From positions 124,001 to 188,000 of the forward strand of contig NZ_VRZA01000006.1 in the NCBI RefSeq assembly GCF_008064665.1: 64,000 nucleotides of DNA. The letters run 5' to 3'. Shown here piece by piece: positions 51,459 through 60,481 of the stretch. The notes under the pieces were generated by a model, which was not told the DNA's origin, did not search any database, and saw only the letters and a list, made by a program, of their open reading frames with translations. Made by a program: the position numbers and the translations under genes. Source of the DNA: Parahaliea maris. Lineage in GTDB: Bacteria > Pseudomonadota > Gammaproteobacteria > Pseudomonadales > Halieaceae. Numbering within the stretch: the first letter of the stretch is position 1; each line of letters opens with the position of its first letter.

Positions 51459-52550
51459 ATGCGCTGCGTAATCCACATAGGTACCGAGAAGACTGGTTCA
51501 ACGGCGATTCAGCGTTATTTGTTGCACCACAAGGATGAACTCAGCTTGAGCGGAGTTCATTGCTGCGAAAGCTATGGCAAGGGCAATAATCGAGCCTTCG
51601 CTGCGGCCTTCACCGCACCAGACAGACGGGATGACTATTTTCGCCAGAATGACCTGGACGATCCGGAGAGCAGGAAACAATGGTTTGAATCTCTCGCCGC
51701 CCAATTTGACACGGAGTTGCAGGAAACTGGAGAGACAATCGGGACATTTTTGATCTCGTCCGAGCACCTGCATTCCCGGCTCCAGTCCGCATCTGAGGTC
51801 AGGGCCGTCGCTGACTTTGTATTGCCAAGGTTTAGCAGTGTCGAGATTCGCTGTTACCTGCGGCGACAGGATGAATTGGCGCTCAGTCGCTTCAGTGAGG
51901 CCTTGCGGGCCGGTTATGCGCCCCCTGCATTATTACCGAAAGGTCAGCGCCCTCTCAGTACTCAGCCGGCTCCCTACTTCGACTACGCGGCGCTATTGGA
52001 TCGATGGGCCTTGGCCTTTGGCGACGCCGCTGTGCACCCTCGGATTTTTTCTCGGGAATCGCTTTTTAAGGGGGATGTGGTAGCGGATTTCCTGCAATCC
52101 ATCGGTCAACGAAAAGCTCCAGAGTCCAAGGTAATACGAGCAAATGAGGCGCTTCCCGCGACGACGCAGGCCGCTATTTACATGTTAAACCGACATATGG
52201 CGAAACCGCATAGTGTTGAGGGGCGAGTGTTGAGAAAGCGTCTTGTTGCAATGGCGGAGCAAATGGGGATCAGTGGTGATAGCCTTCTTCCCTGTAAGAC
52301 CGCAGCGCGGAACTTTTACCAGAAATTTGAAGCAGGGAATAGAGAAGTTGCGAAGCGCTGGTTTGGTCGGGATACACTGTTTGTTGAAGACTTCAGCAGA
52401 TACCCCCTTGAGTCGACGCGGTTGGATTCCTCCCGGGTAGCGTCACTATTGGGGGGACTATTGTTGGCGGTGGCAGGCGAGGGAGAAAATTCAGACAGCT
52501 TTGGTCCCGTGTTGCCCAAGAAACCATTGCCCGACTTCAATTGGAGCTAG
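51459..52550 (+). CDS. Sulfotransferase-like protein
   Basis: A 363-residue protein with an N-terminal P-loop of the sulfotransferase type, HIGTEKTGSTAIQRYL (about 6-21), and a second region (about 118-140, RCYLRRQDELALSRFSEA) fitting the 3'-phosphate-binding part. It would transfer sulfate from PAPS to a carbohydrate or lipid. The C-terminal third is not recognisable. It begins 112 bases after the fusion gene in the same direction. GC content is still intermediate here and falls in the next gene. Confidence 0.7.
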   Translation: MRCVIHIGTEKTGSTAIQRYLLHHKDELSLSGVHCCESYGKGNNRAFAAAFTAPDRRDDYFRQNDLDDPESRKQWFESLAAQFDTELQETGETIGTFLISSEHLHSRLQSASEVRAVADFVLPRFSSVEIRCYLRRQDELALSRFSEALRAGYAPPALLPKGQRPLSTQPAPYFDYAALLDRWALAFGDAAVHPRIFSRESLFKGDVVADFLQSIGQRKAPESKVIRANEALPATTQAAIYMLNRHMAKPHSVEGRVLRKRLVAMAEQMGISGDSLLPCKTAARNFYQKFEAGNREVAKRWFGRDTLFVEDFSRYPLESTRLDSSRVASLLGGLLLAVAGEGENSDSFGPVLPKKPLPDFNWS

Positions 52551-52650
52551 AGATCGCCACGCGGCAACTAGCGAAGTAGGCAAGTGTGAAGCAGTCGCCA
52601 GGTGCGACGATAGCAGCCCAGCTAAAACGATATTGGATCTATAAATTTAT

Positions 52651-53424
52651 ATGCGAACCGTAATATGCCACTATCATATTTTCAAAAACAGTGGGACCAG
52701 TTTTGATGAGCAACTAACGGCGAATTACGGTGATGCTCATTGTATTTTTGACGGTCCTTTCAGGTACTCAAAGATTAACCAAGATGAATTAATCAAAATT
52801 GTCAGTAATCACAAAGATTGTATTGCGTTCTCTTCGCATCAGATTAACCTGCCTGTCCCTTCCTCGATAGATGTTCGCGTGGAGCCGGTGGTATTTGTGC
52901 GGCATCCACTGTTGAGAATACGGTCTATATATCAATTCAGCAAGAAGTCTCCTGCCACTTCCTTCGTCGGAGAATTCTCTTCAGGTCTGGATTTCGGCGA
53001 TTGGATAAATGAATGCATAAAAAGCAAAGCTGGTTTGACTATGATCAGCAATGCTCAGACTCGCTTGTTATCGAACGTTTATAATCGCCCTTCTATTCAA
53101 AGGCGCAGTGCAAGTGGAGGATTGATCTGTGATTTTAATCAAGCAGTCCGAAACCTGTCTCAGGTCAATTTGTTAGGGCGTACAGAGTTTTTTGAGCTTG
53201 ATGTATCGAAGTTTACGAAAATAATGGCCGAGTTTGGGGTCGAGTTCGAATTTCATCGAAAGTCTGCCAGTAATGTTACCTCTGGAGACCTTGAGTTGCC
53301 TGTTGAGGCCAGACTAGAACGTATGCAGAGAGAAGTTGGGGAGCCGGTGTATGCGCTGCTTAAAGCTATGAACCAACAAGATCTGAATTTATACGATTTT
53401 GTGACGGAAACGCTTCAGTACTAA
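52651..53424 (+). CDS. Sulfotransferase-family protein, AT-rich
   Basis: A 257-residue protein with YHIFKNSGTSFDE (about 8-20) as the PAPS P-loop and FVRHPLLRIRSIYQFS (about 83-98) as the second motif, typical of sulfotransferase family 2. It resembles the protein at 56729-57559 (HIFKNAGTT, LLRHPLRRAISVYSF), so the two are probably paralogues. Codon use and GC (about 42%) differ from the rest of the window, pointing to transfer. The ribosome site is weak (GGATC). Confidence 0.72.
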   Translation: MRTVICHYHIFKNSGTSFDEQLTANYGDAHCIFDGPFRYSKINQDELIKIVSNHKDCIAFSSHQINLPVPSSIDVRVEPVVFVRHPLLRIRSIYQFSKKSPATSFVGEFSSGLDFGDWINECIKSKAGLTMISNAQTRLLSNVYNRPSIQRRSASGGLICDFNQAVRNLSQVNLLGRTEFFELDVSKFTKIMAEFGVEFEFHRKSASNVTSGDLELPVEARLERMQREVGEPVYALLKAMNQQDLNLYDFVTETLQY

Positions 53425-53473
53425 GCAATCCCACTGCCTTGAGATGCCATTCTCGAACTTAACTGGATCCTTT

Positions 53474-53890
53474 CTAATTGCTACTGTTGCCTGTGAAAAC
53501 AAAATATTTATTGAGTACAAAAACCACTATAGGCGTCGTCGTAATCATGACAACGACTGAAAGATAGCGCGACACTTTCAGATAGTCCACGATGTACCAG
53601 GCGAAGAAGGTATTGAGCGTAACCCCCGTTAGGGCTGAAGCAATAAATTTGACTAACTGGGTGCTGCTGCTCGTGGTGTCTCGGAATACCCAGCGTGAAT
53701 TTCCAGCATATGAAACGAGTACCGCCAAAGAAAAAGCAACTAGATTTGCCGTTGTCGCTCGCGCTACAAGCGCAGGATACAAGCTCAGGTAAAAGAACAC
53801 ATGTACGGCGGTTGCGATTGCACCTACAATCGCAAAACGCAGCAACTCGCCACCGAGACAGCGGTCGATCAAGCTGGGTTTGTTACTCAT
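53474..53890 (-). CDS. GtrA-family flippase-like membrane protein
   Basis: A 138-residue protein with four hydrophobic helices of the GtrA/DPMS3 family (RFAIVGAIATAVHVFFYL, NLVAFSLAVLVSYAGNSRWVF, FIASALTGVTLNTFF, VVMITTTPIVVFVLNKYFVF). GtrA proteins are thought to help flip undecaprenyl-phosphate-linked sugars. The ATG at 53890 overlaps the end of the glycosyltransferase upstream on the same strand by eight bases; longer in-frame starts run inside that gene and are rejected. Confidence 0.85.
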   Translation of the reverse strand: MSNKPSLIDRCLGGELLRFAIVGAIATAVHVFFYLSLYPALVARATTANLVAFSLAVLVSYAGNSRWVFRDTTSSSTQLVKFIASALTGVTLNTFFAWYIVDYLKVSRYLSVVVMITTTPIVVFVLNKYFVFTGNSSN

Positions 53891-54833
53891 AGACTTTACG
53901 AACGAGATAGAGTGGCCGTCTTTTCGTCTCGACGAAAATTCGTGAGACATATTCTCCCAGCATACCGATTCCAACGAGCGTAATCCCATTAAAGAACAGC
54001 ATTACAGTCATTAGTGAAGCGTATCCAGGTTGATCCACACCCAGGATGACTGTTTTGATCACGATGACAGCGCCATAGATAAATGCCCCCGTCGCCAGGC
54101 TGAACCCAAGCCAACTCCATACCTTCAGGGGAAAGGAACTGAACGAGGTTATGCCGTCGACAGCAAAACGGAAGAGCTTTCGGTAGTTCCACTTGGTAGT
54201 TCCTATCGCTCGATCCGATCTCGCGTGGGCCAGGCGCATCTCCCGGAAGCCCAACCATTCAAACAGGCCTTTGTTGAATCGAATTCGTTCCTCCAGACTG
54301 AGAAATGCGTCTAGTGCCGGACGTGCCAAAAGCCGGTAATCGCCTGCATTCGGTGTGATTTCGGTATCGCTTATCTTATTGATGAGGCGGTAAAAAGCGT
54401 TTGCTGTGGCGCGTTTGAAAAAACCATCCGCATACCGGTCCGTTCGAACATGTGTCACTACGTCGAATCCTTCTCTCCAATGTGCGACCATTTCCGGGAT
54501 TAATTCTGGAGGGTCCTGGAGGTCCGCATCGATCATGATCACCGCTTCACCTCGAGCGTGTGCCAGGCCTGCGGTTAATGCGGCTTCCTTGCCGAAGTTC
54601 CTGGATAGGTCGACAATTCTCAGTTGTGGAATTTGCTCACGCATAAGTATGAGCCGGGCAAGGGTCTGGTCCGTGCTTCCGTCATTGACGACTATTATTT
54701 CGAAGGACTGACTACATTCGGAAATAAGTGGTGTTACTGTGGCGAAAAAAAGCTGGATCATGTCTTCTTCGTTTATCATCGGACAAACGAGACTCAATTC
54801 AACAGAACGCTTTTCTAAATTTGCGGTTTCCAA
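53883..54833 (-). CDS. GtrB-like undecaprenyl-phosphate glycosyltransferase
   Basis: A 316-residue GT2 enzyme with LSLVCPMINEED, VVNDGSTDQT, a DxD in IDADLQDPPE, the GTTKWNYRKLFRFAVDGI segment and two C-terminal membrane helices (about 228-255 and 263-290). This is the standard architecture of GtrB/ArnC/DPM1-like enzymes, which load a sugar onto undecaprenyl phosphate on the inner face of the membrane. It sits between the membrane protein and GtrA, forming a three-gene minus-strand operon. Confidence 0.87.
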   Translation of the reverse strand: METANLEKRSVELSLVCPMINEEDMIQLFFATVTPLISECSQSFEIIVVNDGSTDQTLARLILMREQIPQLRIVDLSRNFGKEAALTAGLAHARGEAVIMIDADLQDPPELIPEMVAHWREGFDVVTHVRTDRYADGFFKRATANAFYRLINKISDTEITPNAGDYRLLARPALDAFLSLEERIRFNKGLFEWLGFREMRLAHARSDRAIGTTKWNYRKLFRFAVDGITSFSSFPLKVWSWLGFSLATGAFIYGAVIVIKTVILGVDQPGYASLMTVMLFFNGITLVGIGMLGEYVSRIFVETKRRPLYLVRKVYE

Positions 54834-54894
54834 TTTCGCTACCTTTACAGTTCATATCGACCTGAGGGCTGGTTCAATATTGGGTACGAGGCGC

Positions 54895-56316
54895 TTACTT
54901 TACCTTACAAATGTCAGAGCCCTTTCGGCACTCCAGATAGAATTTTACAGCATTTCGCGCAAGTTCGGGGCTTTCCCGCAACTCCTTGGGCATTATGCGA
55001 TTAATCTTTCCGGTATCGTTGTCCTCTCCGTTTGCAAAAGCCTGCAGTGCAGCTTCCTGTTGATGGTGATAGGAAGCAAAGAAGGGAGTGCTAAGTCTGA
55101 ATGCGTTCACTTGGTAAAAGTAAATTGCCAGCACGAGACTCCAGCCTGCCACTGTCAGAATTTTGGCTGGAGTGCGCGTTGGCGCGAATTTTGTACGCTC
55201 AGGAATTGCGATCAACCAGTACCATGCGAGTCCACATACGGCGAAGCTTGTATACCGGACATAACGAGGAGCCATTACATATTCATCGCCCAGGTAATTC
55301 CGAGTTAGAAAACTTCCCACAAGAGACAAAGTGCCGAATACAATCATGGCGCTACCCAAATTAGCCGGGTGTCGATAGGCAAGCTGGTCTATGGCTGTTA
55401 CAACGATGCCGAAGAATAGCAAAGCGCCGAGAAACGTTAATGTGCTATAGGCTTCAGGCTGTGTCAGTCCTAAACGTACAAGGGACGTTCCAGAGATCAG
55501 GCCTGATCCAAGACCGGCGCATACCCATTGAAGAAAACGTACGATATCCAACGACTGTGTTTGCGCGGATGAGTTCTCCTGGGCACCTGCCAGAACGATA
55601 ATGACAGGCAAACTGATAAATAGAATAGCGATGAAACGTAGCTCGTACACTTTCCGCTGCCGTGAAGTCAAGGCTAGAACCACTAGAGTGGCCGCCGAAG
55701 CAAAAGCGAGCGTGAAAGCAATATCAGAAAACAAAGTAGCTGCGATTATGCTTACCAATACAGGAATTAGTCCGCAATCATTTTTCAAATATCTGTAGGT
55801 CAGGAACACGAAAACCCATGCTAGAAGAATGAAAGTGTACTCAAAAATGAGCAAATTGTTTCCCAGGCTGTTTCGCTCCTCGGGGTGGGTAAAAAGCATG
55901 ATTAGAAAAGTAATTATCCACCAATTGATTCGGCCACTTGTTCTCTTCATGTCGTAAGCGGCGCCGTAGACTAGTAATGCGAGTAACAGAAAATAGGACG
56001 CGGCGCCTATCAGGCGAAGGACATGTAAATTATAGTTGGCGTACTGTGACACATATAGAATTACCGATTTTGTCAGTACATGTCCGTGTCCGGGGAATTC
56101 GAACTCAGAAAACAGAGAGGCCAGAATCTTGGGCTTGTCGGTGGCGGCCAGTGGTTCAACGAACTGAAAGGTCCATCTGAATAGATCTTTATAATCAGGG
56201 TACGCATGGGCTGTCTGTTGTAGATCTAAAATGACCACGCTAATCCAGCCAATAACAACGAAAAGGAAAATACAGAGGCCAATATTTTTTGAAATTGAGG
56301 CAGGGCTTGGAGTCAT
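54895..56316 (-). CDS. Polytopic membrane protein, possible GtrC-like glycosyltransferase
   Basis: A 473-residue protein with about ten to eleven hydrophobic segments, starting at residues 11-31 and continuing to about 425. The first periplasmic loop (about 33-85) carries acidic residues, as in GT-C glycosyltransferases, but no named family motif is clear. By position in front of GtrB and GtrA it could be the serotype-specific transferase that adds the flipped sugar to a surface polysaccharide. The gene is AT-rich relative to the flanks. It ends 61 bases before the GtrB-like gene. Confidence 0.6.
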   Translation of the reverse strand: MTPSPASISKNIGLCIFLFVVIGWISVVILDLQQTAHAYPDYKDLFRWTFQFVEPLAATDKPKILASLFSEFEFPGHGHVLTKSVILYVSQYANYNLHVLRLIGAASYFLLLALLVYGAAYDMKRTSGRINWWIITFLIMLFTHPEERNSLGNNLLIFEYTFILLAWVFVFLTYRYLKNDCGLIPVLVSIIAATLFSDIAFTLAFASAATLVVLALTSRQRKVYELRFIAILFISLPVIIVLAGAQENSSAQTQSLDIVRFLQWVCAGLGSGLISGTSLVRLGLTQPEAYSTLTFLGALLFFGIVVTAIDQLAYRHPANLGSAMIVFGTLSLVGSFLTRNYLGDEYVMAPRYVRYTSFAVCGLAWYWLIAIPERTKFAPTRTPAKILTVAGWSLVLAIYFYQVNAFRLSTPFFASYHHQQEAALQAFANGEDNDTGKINRIMPKELRESPELARNAVKFYLECRKGSDICKVK

Positions 56317-56728
56317 CTATCTTATGTCCACCTAACATCACCAGCGTGCTATTCATGCTGATAGTTGCAATGAGAAAACATGGGTATTTCTGGGTGAGGC
56401 TGGACTCCGAGTAATGGACATTACTGGCTCCGAGCGCATCATATGACATTGTGGAAAGACCTGCAAAATGCTCAAATCGGCATTCGCGATAGTTCCATTT
56501 GGGTACTGGATATGGGTGTCGATATCACAGCTCGCAGCCGTGTTCAGTTTGAGGATCCGTCCGTCGGGGTGGGGAGTGTAGCAAGCCACCTAACCGCTTA
56601 TCCTCATCCACTGCGGTGTAAAATCCCTGGGGATCCCGAGGGTCTTTAAGAGTTGCGGCGAAAGCGATCGAACTGGTTTGGGGTTCTCGGAAGGGTCATT
56701 GGGCTAGTTGTGGAGATTTGGAGTCGTC
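56317..56728. other. Gap between divergent genes, no supported gene
   Basis: The 412 bases separate the minus-strand trio from a plus-strand sulfotransferase. Both promoters should lie here. An open frame on the plus strand, 56443-56649, encodes 68 residues with a faint GVGSV-type acetyltransferase look, but lacks a ribosome site and a full domain. I see no repeats, RNA genes or convincing promoter hexamers. Confidence 0.5.
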
Positions 56729-57559
56729 ATGAGGCATGTCCTGTTACATGGTCACATATTTAAAAATGCTGGAACCACGCTAGATTGGGCCTTGCAGCGC
56801 AGTTTTGGGCCCCGCTTTCTGTATCATCAAGAAGAAGTGGAGATGCGAAATAGAGGCGAGAAGAGATTGGCGGAGGTTATTTTTAGTGCCCCGGACTTGA
56901 CAGCGCTTTCCAGTCATCACATGCCCATACCAACTTTTAGGCTGGCAAATTTCTGCTTTCACTCGCTCTATCTGTTGCGCCATCCATTGCGGCGCGCGAT
57001 TTCTGTGTATTCTTTCGAGCGGCGGCAAGATGTGCAGACGCGGGGAGCCAAAGCTGCAAAAAGGATGGGACTACAGGATTACTTGCGTTGGAGGTTGGAG
57101 CCGGATGTGCCCAATACAGTGCGTAACTATCAAACTGCTTATCTAGCGGGATGTCATCGTCAGTTTCTCGATGCCGGAGAGATGGCGTCGCTATTTGGCG
57201 AGGCCCAAACTGCGCTTGGCAAACTAAGTCTCGTTGGGCTTGTGGAGCGGTTTGATGACAGTATGGTGCTATTCGAGACTCTGCTAAGGCCCTGGTTTCC
57301 TGATATCGACCTTGCTTATGTTACCCAGAACCGCTCGCAGGTAAGTGGAGAGGCCGGCACCTTGGGCGAGTTTTCCAGTCCAGTTGAAGAAATGGGTAAA
57401 CTCGCTCCGGCGATGGTGGACGCCAATGCTTACGACCTCGCACTTTACCAGTTAGTCTCCGACAAACTTGATCATGCAATTAATGGGATAACCGGGTTCG
57501 AGGAAAAGCTCAGGAAATTTCAGGAGCGCTGTATGAGTGTGAAGGACGCACACGGCTAG
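56729..57559 (+). CDS. Sulfotransferase-family protein
   Basis: A 276-residue protein. LHGHIFKNAGTTLDW (about 6-20) is the PAPS-binding P-loop and LLRHPLRRAISVYSFE (about 81-96) the second motif. It shares both with the protein at 52651-53424, suggesting duplication with the GtrAB trio now between them. ATG 56729 has GGAG six bases upstream; a TTG at 56708 is less likely. Probable role: sulfation of a surface glycan or glycolipid. Confidence 0.72.
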   Translation: MRHVLLHGHIFKNAGTTLDWALQRSFGPRFLYHQEEVEMRNRGEKRLAEVIFSAPDLTALSSHHMPIPTFRLANFCFHSLYLLRHPLRRAISVYSFERRQDVQTRGAKAAKRMGLQDYLRWRLEPDVPNTVRNYQTAYLAGCHRQFLDAGEMASLFGEAQTALGKLSLVGLVERFDDSMVLFETLLRPWFPDIDLAYVTQNRSQVSGEAGTLGEFSSPVEEMGKLAPAMVDANAYDLALYQLVSDKLDHAINGITGFEEKLRKFQERCMSVKDAHG

Positions 57560-57784
57560 AGGCACATAGACGTTTTTTTTCTGCTGAATTGCTTTTAGCG
57601 TTCGCGAATCTCTTCGCTCAGAAGCCTTGGGTCAGATATAATGAGACCAGGCGGTTCCTGGGGGAAATCTGCAAGATTTTCTTCCCCCAGTACATAGCTA
57701 ATCTGCTGGCTGATGCAGCGGTGTTCTGGTTTATGGCTGCTGGTGGGTAGGGACTGTTTGCTTTGGGTTGGATAGGGTTAGAGG

Positions 57785-58495
57785 ATGCTGGTATCGGTTC
57801 ATTTACCAAAAACGGCCGGCACGAGTTTCCGTGAAGCGCTGAGCGAAAGTTACGGCACTCGTCTCTACACTGATTACAACGATAGACCTGTAAACACACC
57901 ACTGCTTAGTCTTCGCCTAAGGACGGTCTGTTCGGCGGTGACGTTGCCATTTAATTCTCCGGTATTGACGGGGAGTTTTGATTGCGTCCATGGGCATTTT
58001 TTGCCATTTAAATATTGTGCATTAGGAGTAACCGCGAGCCCACAGTTTATTACCTGGCTTCGCGACCCCCTGGATCGTTTGCTCTCTCATTATTTCTACT
58101 GGCGAGATGCTTCGCTGTCGAGCAATTTCGGACCGGTCTGGCAACAGTTCAGGGACGAAAGTTGGTCCCTGGAGCGATTTTGCAGTGAACCAGTTATGCG
58201 CAACCTTTATGCCCGATTCCTCTGGGGGTTTCCCCTCCGCCACTTTGACTTCGTTGGCCTGACCGAACACTATGAGGCCGATCTTGAGTTCCTTGGGAAT
58301 CATGTGCTTCAACGTAACCTCAAGCTGGTTCGCCGAAACATTATGTCGGGAACCGGAAAACGAGAAGCAAAAGATGCTCTTTCCGCCAGGTTCATAGAAA
58401 ACGTGCGAGGCTGGCACAGTAAGGACTATCGTATCTACGAGCAGGCATTGGAGATGCGCGCTAGACGGATTCGGCTGGGTAGTGGGAAAGATTAG
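57785..58495 (+). CDS. Sulfotransferase-family protein (short)
   Basis: A 236-residue protein with VHLPKTAGTSFREAL (about 5-19) and TWLRDPLDRLLSHYFYW (about 88-104), the two PAPS motifs of family 2 sulfotransferases. The HLPKTAGTS form differs from the other three in this region, so it is a separate lineage. A TAGAGG lies before the ATG. A 225-base gap separates it from the previous gene, with nothing recognisable in it. It is the last gene of the AT-rich region. Confidence 0.75.
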   Translation: MLVSVHLPKTAGTSFREALSESYGTRLYTDYNDRPVNTPLLSLRLRTVCSAVTLPFNSPVLTGSFDCVHGHFLPFKYCALGVTASPQFITWLRDPLDRLLSHYFYWRDASLSSNFGPVWQQFRDESWSLERFCSEPVMRNLYARFLWGFPLRHFDFVGLTEHYEADLEFLGNHVLQRNLKLVRRNIMSGTGKREAKDALSARFIENVRGWHSKDYRIYEQALEMRARRIRLGSGKD

Positions 58496-58708
58496 CATGA
58501 ACTCCTGGCCAGCTATTGTCGTTTTCATAACGTGTAGTGATAGCTGCGATCGCCAAGGTAAATGCAGATTAATGGTATAGAGACCACCAGGTCTGCTACT
58601 TGACCTATGGTGAAATTGAACCTGCCATACTGCGTTATCCGGTGAGGCGACATGCACCGTAATATTTGTCTCGGCCGGGCTACAAGTTGGTCAGGCTGAA
58701 GTTTATGT

Positions 58709-58736
58709 AACTGGAGGCTACGCCTCCCCTCCAGTT
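58709..58736 (+). terminator. Hairpin between the sulfotransferase and the AmpG-like gene
   Basis: AACTGGAGG (58709-58717) pairs with CCTCCAGTT (58728-58736) around a ten-base loop. TTAAC follows rather than a T run. It lies 213 bases after the sulfotransferase stop and 26 before the permease ATG, so it could be an upstream terminator or a leader structure. Confidence 0.4.
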
Positions 58737-58761
58737 TAACTGAATTCAGGGCCCTCAAATT

Positions 58762-60042
58762 ATGCCGCCCTCGCAGTCCGGCTGGCGCGACGCCATCTTC
58801 AATCGCCGCATTCTCGCCTGCGTGTTCATCGGCCTGGCCTCCGGAATGCCGCTCTACGTGCTCTACCAACTGGTCCCGGCCTGGCTTCGGGATGAAGGCG
58901 TATCCCTCACGGAAATCGGCCTGTTCTCCCTGGTTGGCATCCCCTACACCTGGAAATTCCTCTGGGCGCCTTTCATGGACCGCTATAGGCCACCCTTGCT
59001 GGGTCGCCTCGGTCGTCGCCGAGGCTGGATGCTGTTTACCCAGGTGGCCCTGCTTGCATCCATTGGCGCTTTGGGCCTGTTCCAGCCCGACTCTGCGACG
59101 CTTGTGATCGCCTGGATTGCGTTCGCCGTGGCGTTCTTCAGTGCCAGCCAGGATGTTGTGCTGGATGCCTTTCGGCGCGAAATTCTCCCGGATTCCGAGT
59201 TGGGCCTGGGCAATGCTATACACGTGCAGGCCTACCGTATTTCGAGCCTTGTACCGGGGTCGCTGTCGTTGATTCTGGCTGACCTGATGCCCTGGGGCAG
59301 CGTTTTCTGGATTACCGGTGCTTTCATGCTGGTAGGTGTGGGCATGACCTTCATGGTACGGGAACCGGAATCCGAGGTTCCTCTGGGCGGGGGGCTGCGT
59401 GAAACCGTGGTAGCACCGTTCTATGAGTACCTTCAACGCAAGGGCTGGCAGCCCCTGCTGGCCGTGTTGACTTTCATGTTTCTATACAAGATCGGGGACA
59501 ACATGGCGACGGCCCTGGCGACGCCGTTCTACCTGGATATGGGCTTCTCCAAGACCGAGATTGGCCTCGTCGCCAAGCACGCTGCCCTGTGGCCCGCCAT
59601 TTTTGGCGGCCTGCTCGGTGGTGTGGTGATGATCCGCGTGGGTATCAATCGCAGCCTGTGGCTATTTGGTGTGGTGCAACTGGTGAGTATCCTCGGGTTC
59701 GCCGTACTGGCGGCCAGTGAACCGCATCTCTGGTTACTGGCGCTCGTCATTGCTTTTGAGTATCTGGGCGTAGGATTGGGTACGGCGGCATTTACCGCAT
59801 TTATCGCCCGGGAGGCCAGCCGCGCTTTCGCAGCGACCCAGTTTGCGCTCTTTACGGCTCTCGCGGCACTGCCGCGGACATTTGCCAATGCCAGCACCGG
59901 GGCCATTGTCGAGGAAACCGGTTGGGTGGCTTTTTTTCTGCTGTGTGCGGTGCTGGCTTTACCGGGCATGTTGATGCTTTTGTGGGTGGCCCCCTGGCGC
60001 GGGGAGGGAGAACGTACTGTGGTGGTGCAGAGCGCTAGCTGA
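58762..60042 (+). CDS. AmpG-like MFS permease
   Basis: A 426-residue major facilitator with about 12 membrane segments. The segments FIGLASGMPLYVLYQLVPAW, YTWKFLWAPFMDRY and SASQDVVLDAFRRE are characteristic of AmpG, the inner-membrane importer of muropeptides for peptidoglycan recycling. E. coli AmpG has extra C-terminal helices; this protein is shorter, as in many other gammaproteobacteria. GC returns to the window average here, marking the end of the AT-rich region. Confidence 0.85.
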   Translation: MPPSQSGWRDAIFNRRILACVFIGLASGMPLYVLYQLVPAWLRDEGVSLTEIGLFSLVGIPYTWKFLWAPFMDRYRPPLLGRLGRRRGWMLFTQVALLASIGALGLFQPDSATLVIAWIAFAVAFFSASQDVVLDAFRREILPDSELGLGNAIHVQAYRISSLVPGSLSLILADLMPWGSVFWITGAFMLVGVGMTFMVREPESEVPLGGGLRETVVAPFYEYLQRKGWQPLLAVLTFMFLYKIGDNMATALATPFYLDMGFSKTEIGLVAKHAALWPAIFGGLLGGVVMIRVGINRSLWLFGVVQLVSILGFAVLAASEPHLWLLALVIAFEYLGVGLGTAAFTAFIAREASRAFAATQFALFTALAALPRTFANASTGAIVEETGWVAFFLLCAVLALPGMLMLLWVAPWRGEGERTVVVQSAS

Positions 60043-60072
60043 GTCGTTTCCCAAGTGCCCGGCTCGTCATAA

Positions 60073-60390
60073 TCACGGCGTCCAGCGATACTTCCGCAGC
60101 GCTATTTTCCCCTGCGAAATACGCACTCCCTCTGCCTCCAGCCGCTGCCTTTGGGTATACTCCCCGCTGGAGCCGGCAGGCAGGGAAATGCTGCCCTGCG
60201 CATTGATCACGCGATGCCAGGGAACCTTGCTTCCCGCGGGTAGCTGTCGCAATGCGAGCCCCACACGACGCGCAGCTCGCCCCAGCCCGGCGTGAAGCGC
60301 GACATCGCCGTAGGTCGCCACTTTGCCGCTGGGGATCATGGCCACGACCTGCCATATGCGCTCGTTAATACTGGTTTCAGGGTGAGTCAT
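60073..60390 (-). CDS. Alkyltransferase-like (ATL) DNA-binding protein
   Basis: A 105-residue MGMT-like protein. The usual active-site PCHRV is PWHRVIN here (Trp replaces the acceptor Cys), which defines the ATL group. ATLs bind O6-alkylguanine and hand the lesion to nucleotide excision repair instead of repairing it directly. Supporting text: IPSGKVATYGDVAL and GLGRAARRVGLALRQLP. The start is taken at ATG 60390 (MTHPETSINERI); longer frames begin with atypical sequence. It converges on the permease (30-base gap) and diverges from the next gene. Confidence 0.85.
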   Translation of the reverse strand: MTHPETSINERIWQVVAMIPSGKVATYGDVALHAGLGRAARRVGLALRQLPAGSKVPWHRVINAQGSISLPAGSSGEYTQRQRLEAEGVRISQGKIALRKYRWTP

Positions 60391-60481
60391 ATGTAGTTGA
60401 ATAAGAAGGGCGCTGTCTGGATGCATCCGCTTCCTTGAAAAGTATGTACTGTAAACCGACTGACAACTTACGACGAGTCTC

